The notes: generated by a model from the letters alone, not told the origin. A DNA stretch of 64,000 nt from Karalla daura (GCA_029224185.1 CM055196.1:9900509-9964508), one strand, 5' to 3'. Positions 50,670 through 63,376 are shown, counted from the first letter of the stretch. Numbers and translations are program-made.

Positions 50670-50770
50670 AGCCATCTATCCATCGCTTTAAACCTAACAG
50701 TGCCATGGTCATTTGCTGGAGATTCGGCACATGTAGCGTAGGTTGATAGCAGGGAATATCCACCAATTTA
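50670..50770 (-). repeat. SINE-like repeat, tail fragment, minus orientation
   Basis: The tail complement agccatctatccatcgc is followed by a decayed tcatttgctggag block and gttgatagcagggaatatc. Only the tail third remains, strongly diverged. Confidence 0.6.
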
Positions 50771-53100
50771 TTCTTTCAGCTTTGTTTTCTAGTCATGATG
50801 ACATTATGGTCATGACATACTGAATTATAACCATATCATGTTTTGGTAATTTTCTTGAAGGAAGGTAAGTAAACCTTCAGGGTCTATGGCCAGGGCCCAG
50901 TATATAAGGGGATAATTAAATCAGAATGAACAAATGAAAGACTGAACGTGAAGAAACTGATTATACTTGCAAATAAAGAAAAGAAACCACTCCAAGTTAC
51001 AAATGAAATATGAACATCTTCTGAGTGCAAGGAGTGATGCTGCTGCATCTGACACTGGCATCACAGCAGCGACAGACAGACTGATGTCTGTCGATGGCCC
51101 ACTGGCACAGTCTGTAGCTCTCTCCAGGTCTTTCAAACTGCAGGCTGTGAAGAGAGGGTTGACAACAGCTGCCACCAATCACTCATTGCAGCTGCAGGGT
51201 GGGGAGATGGCTGTACCTGGAGACACACACACACACACACTTCCACACACAACAGAGAAAGACACAACACACGTAGCATTATACAATAAGATGGGCAGCT
51301 TGAAGCTTACCTGTACTGTATGTGGGTCAGCATATTCTCTGTTGATTCTAATGGCCTCAGTTTTATAGAGGAAAGACACAGGCGTGGTTAGAGAATGTAT
51401 TTTCCTGATACACTTTTTTTCAAACACACATATAAAGTTTGTCTGACTCAATTTACTTAAGAAGTGCAGAGTTTGTGACGTATATGCACCACCCACTGCA
51501 CACCAGCTCAGACAAGGTCAGTGGTGAATGCATGAATGGTGTTTGTGTTTTTATCCTTACTCTGGCTGCCAGAAATGCTCCTACACTCTGAACAGCAAAA
51601 ACCTGATGCATGCAATGCGATACTATAGATACTTATGTATGCTTTCAGATACAGTATCCGTTTTAATTGTATGCCTCGAGTGAAATGTCACAAGTTAAAG
51701 TGAAGACATTTTTTTACATTCATTTTTTTACAAACAGTAAGCATACTATTCAAGGTTATAACATGGATTAAATTAAAGATTAGATTTTCAATATAGTGTC
51801 AAGTGATGGATATTTTGTAATATAAAATGGTTTTAGAAGCACTGGCTCGTACTTTGAGTCAACAGAAGAGTAATATAGATGTGGCTTGTAATTTAGTGTA
51901 GTGTAGTAGTATGAGGTTTAGTAATGGACTATGACCAGTCCAAGCAAGAGACATTGTCATCTTGCAATATAGATCTTAGACATGACCATAAATAGGCAAT
52001 TTATGATATTAAAAATCTTAACTGTTGCCTCCAAAAATGCCAGTAGCATCTATGTCTATCAGCACTTGTGAATAAACTCCTGTCTAGTCAGTAAAAGCCT
52101 GTGTATATATTGCATTTGCTTTTATTTATGTTGCACCAGAAATTATTTCTCTAATAACGTCTCTGCCTGCAGACATACTGTAGTTTGAATAACAAACAGA
52201 TTTGTAAGAATATTTCATACATCAAGAGCCTCTTGTATAACAGTGGCCATTAAAACTTATACACATTACCACTCCTTCTCTGTTTTGTCCAGTGATTTTC
52301 CATGCTCAGAGTGGGGATCCATTTTCAGTCCATGAGCAGACACAAGCAGCAAACCGTGGGTGATGTTTGGGGAATGCAGCAGAAAAATACAGCCGGTTAA
52401 AATGTCAGCAACAGGCAGCAACACAATACTCCCACATATCGGAGCTGATCCCAGTGGGCAATGTAATAGGGCTGCGACATTTAAAAAAAAAAAAAAAAAC
52501 AATGCCAGAGAATATCAAGCAACCGAGATGTAGTGGTTAGATCAGACGTGGTCACACTTGTTCTTTTGCCACGCAACGTGGCGGCACTTTAATTGTGTTG
52601 CTGTTGCGTGCGGTTTCTCGATTAAAGAGAGACACATTTCTGCCTGGTTTGTGTGTTTTCCATAGGGAGGAAGAGTTTTTGTTCTCCTGTCTGCCTGTAA
52701 TGAGACACACAAAGGCGCCTTCAAGAGTGAAGAACATTCATATGACAGTGATGAATGGCTTGTTTAAAAGCATGAATAGCTCTTGACTCCACAGAATGCC
52801 GGTGTGCCCCTATAAGAGGCTTGGTCATGTGGCATGTAATTGCTTTGATGAGGGACAGACATAATTGCAGCTAATTATTTTCAGAATGTTGATGAAAACA
52901 AGTGTTTCCTAAACAGGGGAAAGAAACTTGCAAAGCAGCGTGTTTCTGTCTGGTAGGATAGGAAATATAGAGCCACCCTGCCTGTTCACAAAATGGTGAG
53001 TTTTGGCATAGTGAATACACTGCTGAGCTTATGCATGTGTAGGATATTGTTGGCAATATTAGAAAAGCGAGAAAGCAGCCAGACATGAATAGAACCTGGA
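50771..53100. other. Unique sequence, no gene
   Basis: It contains a short AC run (51226-51240) and an A run (52483-52499). The block 50967-51368 is open for 133 codons on the plus strand over repetitive-looking sequence without a domain. The block 52540-52800 is GC-richer (gccacgcaacgtggcgg) and may be conserved non-coding DNA. Confidence 0.45.
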
Positions 53101-53720
53101 GTCACCATTAGTGGCTTGGCTTTCCCTGCCAACATTATTGATGGCAGACTGAATGTCTCCAAGGCTTCATGCTCCCATGTGAAACAGAATGGGAGACGCT
53201 GCGTTGTCTACGAGAAAATATTTCTGTGTTTACCAGGCAGCTCAGCTAGCCACAATAAAAAGGCATTCCGCCACATACTGTACGTAAGTGTCACGCTGCA
53301 GTGCCCCCTTCCCGTCCTGATTGCCTCCACCCGCTCTGTCCCCCCTGTGTTGTCCCTTTTGACAGTAGGGCTTGACAGATAGATCACAAAGATGCACAAT
53401 CATTGCATGGTAGGGACTGGGATGGAGTGCACCCATTATTCTAAAGCAAAGCTGTCTGGCGGGGCAAGGCCTGTGCGCCACATGGTGCCGTGATAGATGG
53501 GGACCATTAATCAAGGCAGGACGGGGCCCTGAGATTGATGTGCAGAAATTCAAATGCTCAAGCAGCATTTGGAAGATTAAGGCTGTGTGAGCAAGGTTAG
53601 AAGGCTACCTTTCTGCAGGTGTGGTGCTGGTGGTGCCGCTGCCCAGTGGTGACATGGGACTTGGCCGGTGGGGGATGCTCTGCCCTCCGCTACTCTCCCC
53701 ACATGGTTCTCTCTCTCATT
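53101..53720. other. GC-richer unique block, candidate conserved non-coding element
   Basis: The part 53440-53600 combines gcaaggcctgtgcgcc, gatggggaccattaatc and ggcaggacggggccctgag with a tgagattgatgtgcag word. No open frame is convincing: several short frames overlap on both strands. Inference from texture only. Confidence 0.3.
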
Positions 53721-55161
53721 TCATATTAAATCAGATGTCCTACATTTGTCATTGTCCCCAGGACCTCCTGTCCTTCTTGGTACTGAAGTATTTTCTGGAG
53801 CAAATGGGACTCCTCGTGATATCACACCCCAAGCAAATACATTTTTTCAAGCCTGTCTACACACCTTGTGTATTTCCTTAGTACTATAAATGCACCAAAA
53901 GTATCTCTCACATGAAACACTCACATACAAAAGCACCAAAAAGAGTAGCCAAATAGAGATAGAGAAATTCTTATTGCCGTCATTGTGCATTTAATTGCCG
54001 TATTTCCCCTGCAGTTCTGCTTTGCCAACAAAGCATGCTGTTCTGAGTAGGCTACAGATGTAATAATGACTGCAGTGGACTTACTAGATGTAATCAATTT
54101 ACACCCATATTTGCTCATGTTGAGACCAAACTACATAAAAGACAATGGACTACGGCTGTGAATGGTCATTTTTCAAAGAAAAGCAGTGGCAAAAAAGTTG
54201 TTGTGTTTGCAATAAAACTGTCCATCTGTACTTAAAGATACTTTCCCTCTCATGAGTAATCACAGCTGTCTTCCAAATATGTACTGATACCCCTTCTGTT
54301 TAATTCATCTGCTCTGTATCTTGGCATCGCTCTTGCATCAATGAATAGTTAATATTAGAACGATGACCACAGTCAGATGGCGTGAATAAGTCTGGTAGAA
54401 ATAAATAGCTTAGAAAATGATCCTGCTGTTATTATTCTAGCAGAAATAACTCATGGTTATTAACATTTAGTTAAGATAGTTAATGCAGTTAGAGTAATAA
54501 TAGTATGATCATAATATAAACCGGTTGCTTAATGTTTGTTTTGTTTGGGGAAAATTGATGATTTTGCCATAATTATGCTGGTTACATCTGAACTGAAAAC
54601 AGTTGTTATATGCAGCAATGAGTACAAATCTTTTGCTTGACCAATTCATCCACCCTAACATCTTCTACAAGAAGTGGTTGGCTTATCTGAAACATGAAAG
54701 GCTAATGAATGACCTTGCGTGTTGCACAAAAAGGGGCAACAAGTGCAAAAGGAAAGCTGTAATCCTCCTGCTACTAGAGAAGCAAATATTTTTTGTCCCC
54801 TTAAAGCTGGAAATAAAGTTATAAGATTTCATTGTTGTCAATACTTCAATTTAAAGAGTCACAATATATGCTATTTGCCAGAGTGCACTTACATCTGCCA
54901 TAAAATTTTCGCAGAGAGCAACCCCTGAAGCTTTGGTTCCATCATCGTCTTTAATCTAATGGCACAGTGGGGTCAAAGCAATGAGGTGGGGAAGAGATTT
55001 CATTGAAATCTGCTGTGAATTGTATTTATATTCAGCTCTGGAGTTTTTTTTTTTTATTTGCACAGTCTGAACGAATGCTCTGTGAGATGGCATAGCACAC
55101 ATCTGAGCTTGATATGGACAGGATTAAAATGCTATATCGTCTTGACCAATTTTGTACCTGT
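53721..55161. other. Unique AT-rich sequence, nothing recognised
   Basis: The short frames show no domains. A T run lies at 55046-55056. Confidence 0.5.
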
Positions 55162-55570
55162 TGTAGGTGTCTGCTGAAGCCTACCTCCAGAGCATATAGA
55201 GAAGGCAGGCAATGTACCCTGGATAGGTCACCAGTCCATCACAGGGCATACACTCATTCACTCACTCACTCACTCACTCACTCACTCACTCACTCACTCA
55301 CTCACTCACTCACTCACTCACTCACTCACTCACTCACTCACTCACTCACTCACTCACTCACTCACTCACTCACTCATTCATCTGTCTTACACATAGAAGC
55401 AATTTAGAGTCTCCACTAAACCCAAATTTGAACAACGTAGCTTAACATTTGGAATTTTGTCTGTGGGAAGAAAGTGACTACCCGTAGACAATCCACATAG
55501 AGATGGGAAGAACATTTAGACTCCACAAGGAGGCCTGAGAGTTGAAACCAGGTCCTTCTTGTTGTGAGGC
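55162..55570 (-). repeat. SINE-like repeat with a (CTCA)29 expansion inside, minus orientation
   Basis: The blocks gtctgctgaagcctacc (55169), gataggtcaccagtccatc and acagggcatacactcattca lead into the CTCA array. After it come agcaatttagagtctcc (55400), gtctgtgggaagaaagtg, gactccacaaggaggcc, a degraded B-box complement (gttgaaaccagg) and the head complement tccttcttgttgtgaggc. The array interrupts the element exactly where family members carry a short cactcact-like stretch. Confidence 0.85.
55261..55376 (+). repeat. (CTCA)29 microsatellite
   Basis: 116 bases of uninterrupted CTCA within the SINE-like copy. The poly-SLTH open frame on the plus strand is an artefact. Confidence 0.99.
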
Positions 55571-55578
55571 ATGTGTGT

Positions 55579-55612
<34 letters not shown>
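55571..55612 (+). repeat. (TG)n microsatellite abutting the SINE-like copy
   Basis: About 42 bases of TG with one TA break, directly after the head end of the repeat. Confidence 0.97.
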
Positions 55613-55615
<3 letters not shown>

Positions 55616-56236
55616 CATGAATAAACAAATAGTTTAGCTCACTGACAAAATGCGATATAAACATTATGTCAGTGAACCCACCGCTCTGTGTGTTTTCGTG
55701 TTCCACATGTTGACATGTTGCAGAGCTGGGTAGACAGCTTTCAGAGCCTTTTCTTTAGGCAAAGTGAATCATGCTGAAAAATACCTTCAGCATTTTGTTT
55801 TAGCTCAAATGCAGTACTCCAAACTTCTTTTCATTTATTTCTTTATTTTTTGTCATTTCAGTGTGCTGCACTATTTTTAGGGCTCCATTATATAAGACAT
55901 GAGGTGCTGCTGTAGGATTATATTCTTGTGACATGGACATGTTTGTCAGAATCCATCTGTTGAGCAATTTGACAATCACTGTCTCTAAACAGGAAGGACA
56001 AAGGGAGTCAGCGCAAGCTGCATGAAAGCCATTTGAATCAAAATGACATATTCTGGAGAGAGAGAAAAAAACAACAAAAACAAAAAACAAAGCCCTTCAC
56101 TTCTTCCTCCATTATGTTCAGTTTCTTCTCTGGAACATTTCATTTCATGACCTTAAAAAGTCTATTTGACAACATGTATCAAACTATTAATACAGTTCAA
56201 TCGTTGTGCCATCAAGGTTGAACATGGATGTTAGGG

Positions 56237-56272
56237 TTTGCACACTCTCTCCGTAAATGGAGAGTGTGCAAA
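56237..56272. repeat. Perfect 13-bp inverted repeat (hairpin)
   Basis: TTTGCACACTCTC (56237-56249) pairs exactly with GAGAGTGTGCAAA (56260-56272) around a 10-base loop. Confidence 0.95.
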
Positions 56273-56944
56273 GCATTATGGAAGGAACAGACGTGGATGT
56301 AGTGGATCATTACCAGTGCTTCGAATCAAGAACACACAGCCGTGTTAAAAAGTCCTGCATGTCAGAGAGATTAGTTTTGTCACCCACAAAGTGCTAAAGA
56401 TAAAGAAAAGTCTCTCGTCATTTATGGGTACTTGGTACTTTTCACTGTGACCTGTGTTCATCAAACATAACATTTTGTGAGTGCCAGCCCCAGTAAAATG
56501 TGACATCTCATTTTCTGTGCCGCTATCTAACATCATGCATCATCTTACAAATCAGCAGAGATGGCCATGACCATGCTGGTGCCCCGATAATTTTCTGCCG
56601 ACAGTTTGTGATTAACATGTAAGCAGACATATCACACACATATGCACACAGTGAATCGGACAGTGAGCCTGTGAAACACATTGAACATGAATAAATCAAT
56701 TTATAGGGTGCAATTGCAACACATAATCTAAAAATATTGATAGAATTGAATTTTATATTCAAGAGACGTGATCTTGAATCATGATCAATTTTGCATTGAT
56801 TGTTAAATGTATATATATATATATAAATAATAGATGTATAATTTATCATTAAATTAAGTACTTACAAATTTGGAGTAGCAGAAAAAAAATGTCATAACTT
56901 TTATGAACATATTTTTGATGAAAAAGACACGGAGAGCTGTGATT

Positions 56945-57140
56945 ATCATCTTAAATTAGATCAGATTTCTGTTGGCGCGGAGCATCATGGATGTAGTTAT
57001 CATGAATAGCCTGATTAACTGCCCCACTGGTTTCCATTTGAAATTAAAAATCTGACCACCTTCATTTCATAAAGCTTCTCATTACAATCTTTCCTCGTTG
57101 AGAGTATATTATTAGCAAGTAATTAAATGCAAAGAGGATC
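56945..57140. other. Candidate conserved non-coding element
   Basis: Unique sequence with ggcgcggagcatcatgg, cctgattaactgcccc and agtaattaaatgc in close order. It resembles developmental enhancers in texture, with no repeat or frame to explain it. Confidence 0.3.
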
Positions 57141-58149
57141 TCATCTGAGTACATCATGCACATGTCAGACTTGCTTTAGTTAACAGTAAATCATTATTGA
57201 GAGCTACAATGAAATATGTCTGCCATTTATTTTAATGGAAGTTTAGTAAATACCAGTGGGATGTACGGCACAGGCCTGTCTGAGTCCACAAAAGCAAGGA
57301 ATACAGTGAGGCACACACGGGCATACAGTGTTGTAAAAAAAAAAAAGGTGACCCTCATTTTCATTGCAATTCTTCAAAATATAATACCTAAGAAATACCT
57401 AAGCTGCAGGAAGGAAAGGGTAAAAATGTAATGTAATGTATTATGCTATAGGAGACTTTAGTTGCGATTCTTATCTGGGCACCCAGCAAAGACAAGAGGC
57501 AATACAGCATAGGCAATAAAGAACAAGATAACTAGGAGAGACAGCTTGTGAATATGATTCAAAACCAGACCAGGGCCATATCCAAGCAGAGAGCAGTCAT
57601 CTGGCTTTGAGAAAATGAAATACATCAAGAAAGCCCTGACAAAATCCAGCTTTATCATTTTTATATTGTTCCCATGACAAGAAAGACCTTCAGCAACTCT
57701 AAACCCATCCACAGACGCATCATCCCTGGCTATCTTCCCCCCAGGGAAGACTTAAGCCATTAGAGGAGAGGAAGGAGAGGGAAAGATACAGAAAGCTAGA
57801 TAGAAGGAGAGGTTATGAAGTGAAAGCAGCCGGCACTTCTGATGAATATTTCCAAAGGGAAAGTGCAAGCAGAGGTACAAACATCCATCTCTCACAAAAA
57901 CAAGCCTGAGGGGATGTGGGAAGGATAATGCTGTATTCACCACAATATTTAATATTTTCCCTTTTTTATTCTGTGATTCAACAAACAGTAATCTTAAACA
58001 CAAACAAAGGGAAATGGGGAATACTGCATGACAACTCTCCTGTGCAATTGAATCCTTGTTTTACAGATCTCACTAATCTAAGATTTGGTCATCTGTTTCT
58101 CTGTCTGATGACAATCTGACATTCAGCCTGAAAAAACAAGGATGAAATG

Positions 58150-58192
58150 ATCATCAGTGTGTTTGTGCCTTTTGCACAAACACACTGATGAT
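58150..58192. repeat. Perfect 19-bp inverted repeat (hairpin) with a 5-base loop
   Basis: ATCATCAGTGTGTTTGTGC (58150-58168) pairs exactly with GCACAAACACACTGATGAT (58174-58192) around CTTTT. The flanking bases do not pair. Confidence 0.97.
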
Positions 58193-58934
58193 GAAAACTA
58201 ATCTCCTAGTCTTTTTACTGCCATCATATCTTACTATATATTATTACCTGTCTGGTTCACAATTTTACTGATAAGTGATGTCAATTAATAACAGCAATGT
58301 TAGTAACTGATTCATCATTTAGGTTGTAGATCAAACCAAGAATACAAAACATCTGATTCTTAAATGCAAAAAGATTGCCTCTGTCTTGCACTTAATGTCA
58401 TTCTCTTTATCTTTGACAGCTATTTTAACATGTCATTTTGTGCCCAGGGATATTCTGAAAGGCACTGCTAAGAATTTATATTCTTAAAAATAAAACAAAA
58501 CAACAACAAAACAAATCAATTAATCAACGGGTTGAAGATAAAAGGTGTCAAATAATCATTTCTCACTCAAGCTGCAGACAAGCATTGATTGCTGCTGCCA
58601 TTTGGCAGACTGTGCGGGTGATTTCCTTGTTTCTTGGTGCTAAAAGGCCAGGACCAACTGGCTGCATGTGATGGTTTTCTGTACATTCTGCTGACTACAA
58701 ACAGTTTTGGCTTCCAAACTACTATCTGGAGTGACAGAACTCTGACAGTCCTCGTCATTAAATATTATACCGAAAGCCACTGAGAATTATGTACGTATGG
58801 TTTGATATGAAACATACAACGAGTATGTCATGAATTCATAGAATGATTATATAATTATGTACTCATATATATTTATGCTTGTTGTCCAACAGTATTTGCT
58901 AATAGAATTAATACTACATGATTCCATAATGTGT

Positions 58935-59205
58935 TCATCCCACGAACATCCACCCACTGGAATGATTGGGTTGCTAGTCATTAACAGGGCACACATGCCA
59001 TTTACTCTCATGCTCAAGCCTGACAATTTTAGGGTCCCAAATCAACCTAAGATGCATGTTTTTGGAGTACATAGAAAAACTAGTGTAGCAGTAGAAAGCC
59101 AACATAAAGACAGGAATAACATGCAGACTCGGTCTGACTGGGATTCAAACCAGGGACGTCCCTCCTTCCTACTAGGCTCATACAGGAGTACTAACCATTC
59201 TCACA
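58935..59205 (-). repeat. SINE-like repeat, minus orientation
   Basis: The block ttgctagtcattaacaggg (58970) is followed by gcacacatgccatttactc, a tgcatgtttttggag block (59053), an aacatgcagactcggtc block and a good B-box complement (gggattcaaaccaggg, 59140-59155). It ends with the head complement ggagtactaaccatt. The extreme tail is missing. Confidence 0.8.
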
Positions 59206-59277
59206 CACTCAGCATCCAATGGCACAACATCAAGACCGATAAATGCATACACACTCACATCACGGCGCTCAGGTGGT

Positions 59278-59606
59278 AGTAAAATTGCTGAAATTTTCCA
59301 AAATATCTGTGTTGCTTCATTTTCATCAAGTTTGACACCAATCGACCTGGAGATATAAGCACAAATGTAATTTGTAATCATAGTTCTGCCCCTTGTGGTC
59401 AACATACTATCTGAAATGTGTGAAAATTGAATCTGTTCTTCCCCCATGAGTCATGCCAAATATCAAAATTCTAAACCAAATGTCTGGTTTATATTATACT
59501 ATATAATATGGTGTCCGAGTTATCGCGTTGACACGAAAAACATGCGGTTGCAGCGGCGGTTGGGCCACAACCATAATATCCCCGACACTTAGCATTTGGG
59601 GATATA
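59278..59606 (+). repeat. Interspersed repeat 'A', copy 2
   Basis: It is homologous to the 8.7-9.07 kb copy from about 59380 onward, without the internal duplication. It ends in an 8-bp palindrome, ATATCCCC (59576-59583) with GGGGATAT (59598-59605), around a 14-base loop. A short insertion (gtctggtttatattatac, followed by tatataatatgg) separates aaaccaaat from the tccgagttat block. It lies a few tens of bases after a SINE-like copy. The left boundary is uncertain. Confidence 0.75.
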
Positions 59607-61049
59607 AAAAGGCTGAAAAATTGCCTAATTTGCCTATGTCCATAGACTGTATTGTATAAACCTCCCTGTTGATCCTTTGTTGTCTTTTCTAATTGTGCTT
59701 GCAGAGCACAAACTTCTGTGTGAACTTGTTGGTGCTGAACTCTGCCACATACACTGCCTTTTATGAGATATATGCCATTAGCAGATGCACTGGACCTCTT
59801 CTGAAGAAGACAGACTCCGCTCTGTTTGAAAGTGGGCCACTGTTCATCAAGCCCTGCCACGACCCTGTTGTGCTCTCTCAGCAGTATCTCGTTAGTCCAA
59901 ATTTCTTCGCTTTGTCTCACCATTTTCTGCCCACATCTGTAGCGAGTAAACAATGCCGCGTTACAATGAGAAATGGCACACAGGGAGAAAGTGAAGGTAT
60001 GAGACCTCAGAGACTGTAACTCCCCTGTTTCTCCCTCCCTCCCCCTCCATTTCTGTGTGCAAGTGAGAACAAGTGGACTGCCAAAGGGAAAGAGGTACCA
60101 AAAATTGCTTCTCTTGAATGCACTTCTACGCCTTTATTGCTTCCTGTAATTGCTTCTCTGAGCGGTAACTGGTCTTCTGTTGTCCCTTTTTTTTTTTCTC
60201 ACCGTTGAAGGATTGTACCCCGCAAACATGGAGAAAACCACACCTGAGTCATGAATCCCATCCCGGGAAACAAGATGATGTTGAATGCAGACAACAGTGT
60301 GACTGGGCACAGATAATTCAAATTTACATACTCCATGCACATATGGCTTTGTCTTTGTTTTGTGAGTAAAACTTACTAGCAAGCCTTTTAATGTTTTATG
60401 TAAAAAAACAATACAATCCAACCTTTACTGATAGAAACATCCTCCTCTCTTGAGAAAGAGGGTTGTATGTGTGTATCTTGCCAACACATTTGAAATGTTA
60501 AGTGTGCATCTTTGTGCTAAGAGATAACACCAGAGCAGATCATGTTAATGGGATGGACCAAAGCCAACAACTTTTGAAAGATACACTCATGCGTGCACAC
60601 CTAGTTCATACCCTTTTTCCTATCTGTGTGTATCTGTGTGTTTTTTGTGTATGCAGTGTGTAGCTGGAGCACGGCACCATCACAGCAAGGGTTAGAAGTT
60701 TAATCCCTATTGGGCGCACTGATGCTAATGATGCATGCACTCACTGCATGATGAATGCAATGGAACTTAAACAGGGAGGGAGCGTGCAGTAGCATATGTT
60801 AAAAAGCTAATTTAAGAGGAAATAGCAGTAAACCCTCCAAGAATGGCTTCATCCTTGTCTCCAGGTGTTCAATAAGAAGGTTTTGTAGAACACACTGATA
60901 TCCAGGGATTAGAGATTACTGTCACTACAGTGGATTTCCTTTGGTTGGATACCACAGAGGCAGAAGCAGACTATGAGTATATCAGGTCGCAGTAGATATG
61001 TAGAAAAAAAGAAAAGGGCTGAGATGGGATGGGAGTGCAGACTTCAGTC

Positions 61050-61051
<2 letters not shown>
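59607..61051. other. Unique sequence; one possible SINE head remnant
   Basis: The stretch 60664-60716 (ggagcacggcaccatcacag, then gttagaagtttaatccc) could be a very decayed head of the SINE-like family. A run of T lies at 60188-60199. The open frames at 59489-60019 overlap on both strands and have no domain. Confidence 0.4.

Positions 61052-61111
<60 letters not shown>
61052..61111 (+). repeat. (TG)30 microsatellite
   Basis: 60 bases of uninterrupted TG. Confidence 0.98.
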
Positions 61112-61113
<2 letters not shown>

Positions 61114-61854
61114 AATCCCAAAGAGCATACAGTACAGTCCAAATAGAGGTGCACACATGTTAATGCAACCATAGCATTATATTAAATACACAGATTGTTC
61201 CATATTTATGTATATATAGGTAGCAGCATTTCTGATAAAGTAAGAGGTAAAATGTTTTCTCTCTTGTTGACTTCAGGAGAAGTTCTGACTTTTTCCTCTG
61301 TGCATAGTCAAAGCTTATCAGCATTTCAGCAGTCTTCAGAAGATCAAATGCTAAAAAAGTGCAATGAATATCTGTATGCAATCTAGTTTTAGCAGAAAAG
61401 GTGGTCTGGTTTGCCTCAACCAAGTTCTTTTCAGTCATGTTTTATTCAAATCTGGAATGTGCTCCTCAGTAAAATTGACTTTCTTAGAGGTTATATTTTG
61501 GTGTCAGTCTCATACTCCCTCTCAAACTGTGGCATTGTCTGAGAAAGTCTTTAAATACATCTCTCACTGGAGCTTCTAAAAGTGGTAGCCACAAATTGAC
61601 TGGAGCTGCACTGGAACGAAAGCAAAATATATATGTTTTAACATTCAGAAAAGTATGCAAAATTACATGTGCAACTTCGTCAGGGTGATAGTAACTGTTC
61701 AATATTGATTACAAAGTCTCAGTGTCAATCGCTTAGAATGTACGTAACAAATGTTTATTTGTAGACATTGATATGATTATTTCAGGTCACACACCTTGGT
61801 GTACCAAGTAATAAATGACAGAAGTATTTAAGATAATCTAATTTTATTATTTAG
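61112..61854. other. Unique AT-rich sequence, nothing recognised
   Basis: Only short overlapping frames without domains are present. Confidence 0.5.
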
Positions 61855-62020
61855 AGCCACATCCCAGCTGGACCAAAGATCTTTCTGTGTGGAGTTTGCA
61901 TGTTCTCCCTTCCTCATTAAAGTTTAGGGCTGTCGGTGACTGTGTGTGACTTGTGATGTGACTTGCTGCCTTCACCCAGCATGTCGAACATGCAGCAGAC
62001 CCCCTCCAAACTACCGGGTA
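61855..62020 (+). repeat. SINE-like repeat, plus orientation, internally deleted
   Basis: The block tctttctgtgtggagtttgc (61879) is followed by atgttctcccttcctc, then gggctgtcggtgactgtg, then ttgctgccttcacccagc and catgcagcagacccc. The block around 'tccagggtgtacccc' is missing. Confidence 0.8.
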
Positions 62021-63376
62021 AAGTACAAAGTGGTTTATGATGTAGCAAAATATGTCATGGGACAAATACTAAACTTAAATATATTCCACTACTCATCACA
62101 ACTTTTGTTTAACAAGGATACTGTTTTGACACCATTTAAAGTTTCTCAACAGCATCAAATATCAACCATCAATATATAAAATAGTTTGTTAATAGTTCTA
62201 AATAGAACACAATACTGAGTCAATCATTTTTTTATTTGGAACATGTTTGCATATATATATATATCTTCAAAGAACACAGGCAAATTTACTAACAATTATC
62301 CATAATTGTTTTGTGTCTTGTGTGGACAAAGTCTTGAAACAGGTTGAATTAACTGTGTTTTCCAGAGAGAAGCATAGAAATTGTTCATGTTTGACTGGAA
62401 CACAAAAGGTGGGTTGGAAATGAATCAGACAGATAATGAAGTCCATTCATTGAGTCAAATCTGATTTCCATCCCCATCCTTAGAGAGGAAACAGAATGAG
62501 CTTTATCATTAAAATGTGATTTATTTACATGAGAAATAGTGCTGCACCAGTGCCCAGGTCCTTGCATATTTACTGTAGCCAATCTTCTATTAGATCAGTG
62601 GTATTTGATATATCATGTATGAATTAATAATTTTGACCTTTAATTAAAGTCCTCTGAATTAACGGGCTTCCAAGATTTAGACTCTCCTGGAAGCCATCAG
62701 CTGATGTACTTGGCATTAAATCCTATGCGTGAACTTTCCTTCCTTTCTAGTTTTATTAATGGTGTGGCAGGTTAGTGTTTTTAAAAGCTTTTAATCATTG
62801 ATGTTATTTAGTATTACTCATCGGTTGAACGTCAATAAAATATACGTTACTGTACATATCTGAACCTCTGTATGTAATATATTGTAGATAAAACCAGTGA
62901 AACCAATAACTCTGTGTCAATAATATCTACTAATGCACTTGTGCATATTTGTTCATGTCAATTCACACTAGCTGGCACCAGTCAAGCATTGGTGGATGCC
63001 AAGAAGTTGCCAGAAAGGATGAATATAAAAAGGTGCACCTTCTCTGAAAGGGGAAAAACAAGTATGCGGTGCTAATATTTCAATAAATAAAAGATGCATT
63101 AACAATGTTGACATAATGTTTGTCCACACAAGCAGTTGAGGGTTCTTAGCCACTGCATTATTCTCTATATCTGCACATATTGTGATGTGTTATCCTCTAC
63201 TTGCAAGGCATACATTTTGGATGGGTTCTGCAAAATCCCATTACACATTGTGCTCTTTGAGCATAATCTTTCGCTTGTGTTGAGGTCTCAGAGCTCCCCA
63301 AGGAGCTGTGAGTTACGGCAACTTTGAATTTTTTTGTCACTATTTGGGGCTGTTAGTTCAACTGCTCATCCATATA
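62021..63376. other. Unique AT-rich sequence, nothing recognised
   Basis: A short AT run lies at 62250-62264. A small inverted repeat, GGCTTCCA/TGGAAGCC, occurs near 62665-62695. Confidence 0.5.

Larger units (their letters stand above)
55613..58934. other. Unique AT-rich sequence with hairpins; no gene
   Basis: It contains the two hairpins listed separately, a short AT run (56810-56824) and an A run (57337-57348). The part 56950-57140 is candidate conserved non-coding DNA. The frames at 56523-56849 (minus) and others have no domains. Confidence 0.45.

Noticed and set aside
50850..50875. GAAG followed by GTAAGT near 50863 as a splice donor
   Set aside because: No acceptor with an open or leader-like segment lies upstream.
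55114..55407. 97-codon plus-strand frame with SLTH repeats
   Set aside because: It is the CTCA microsatellite inside a SINE-like copy.
59489..59953. 154-codon minus-strand frame
   Set aside because: It begins inside interspersed repeat 'A' and overlaps a plus-strand frame of similar length. No domain is recognisable.
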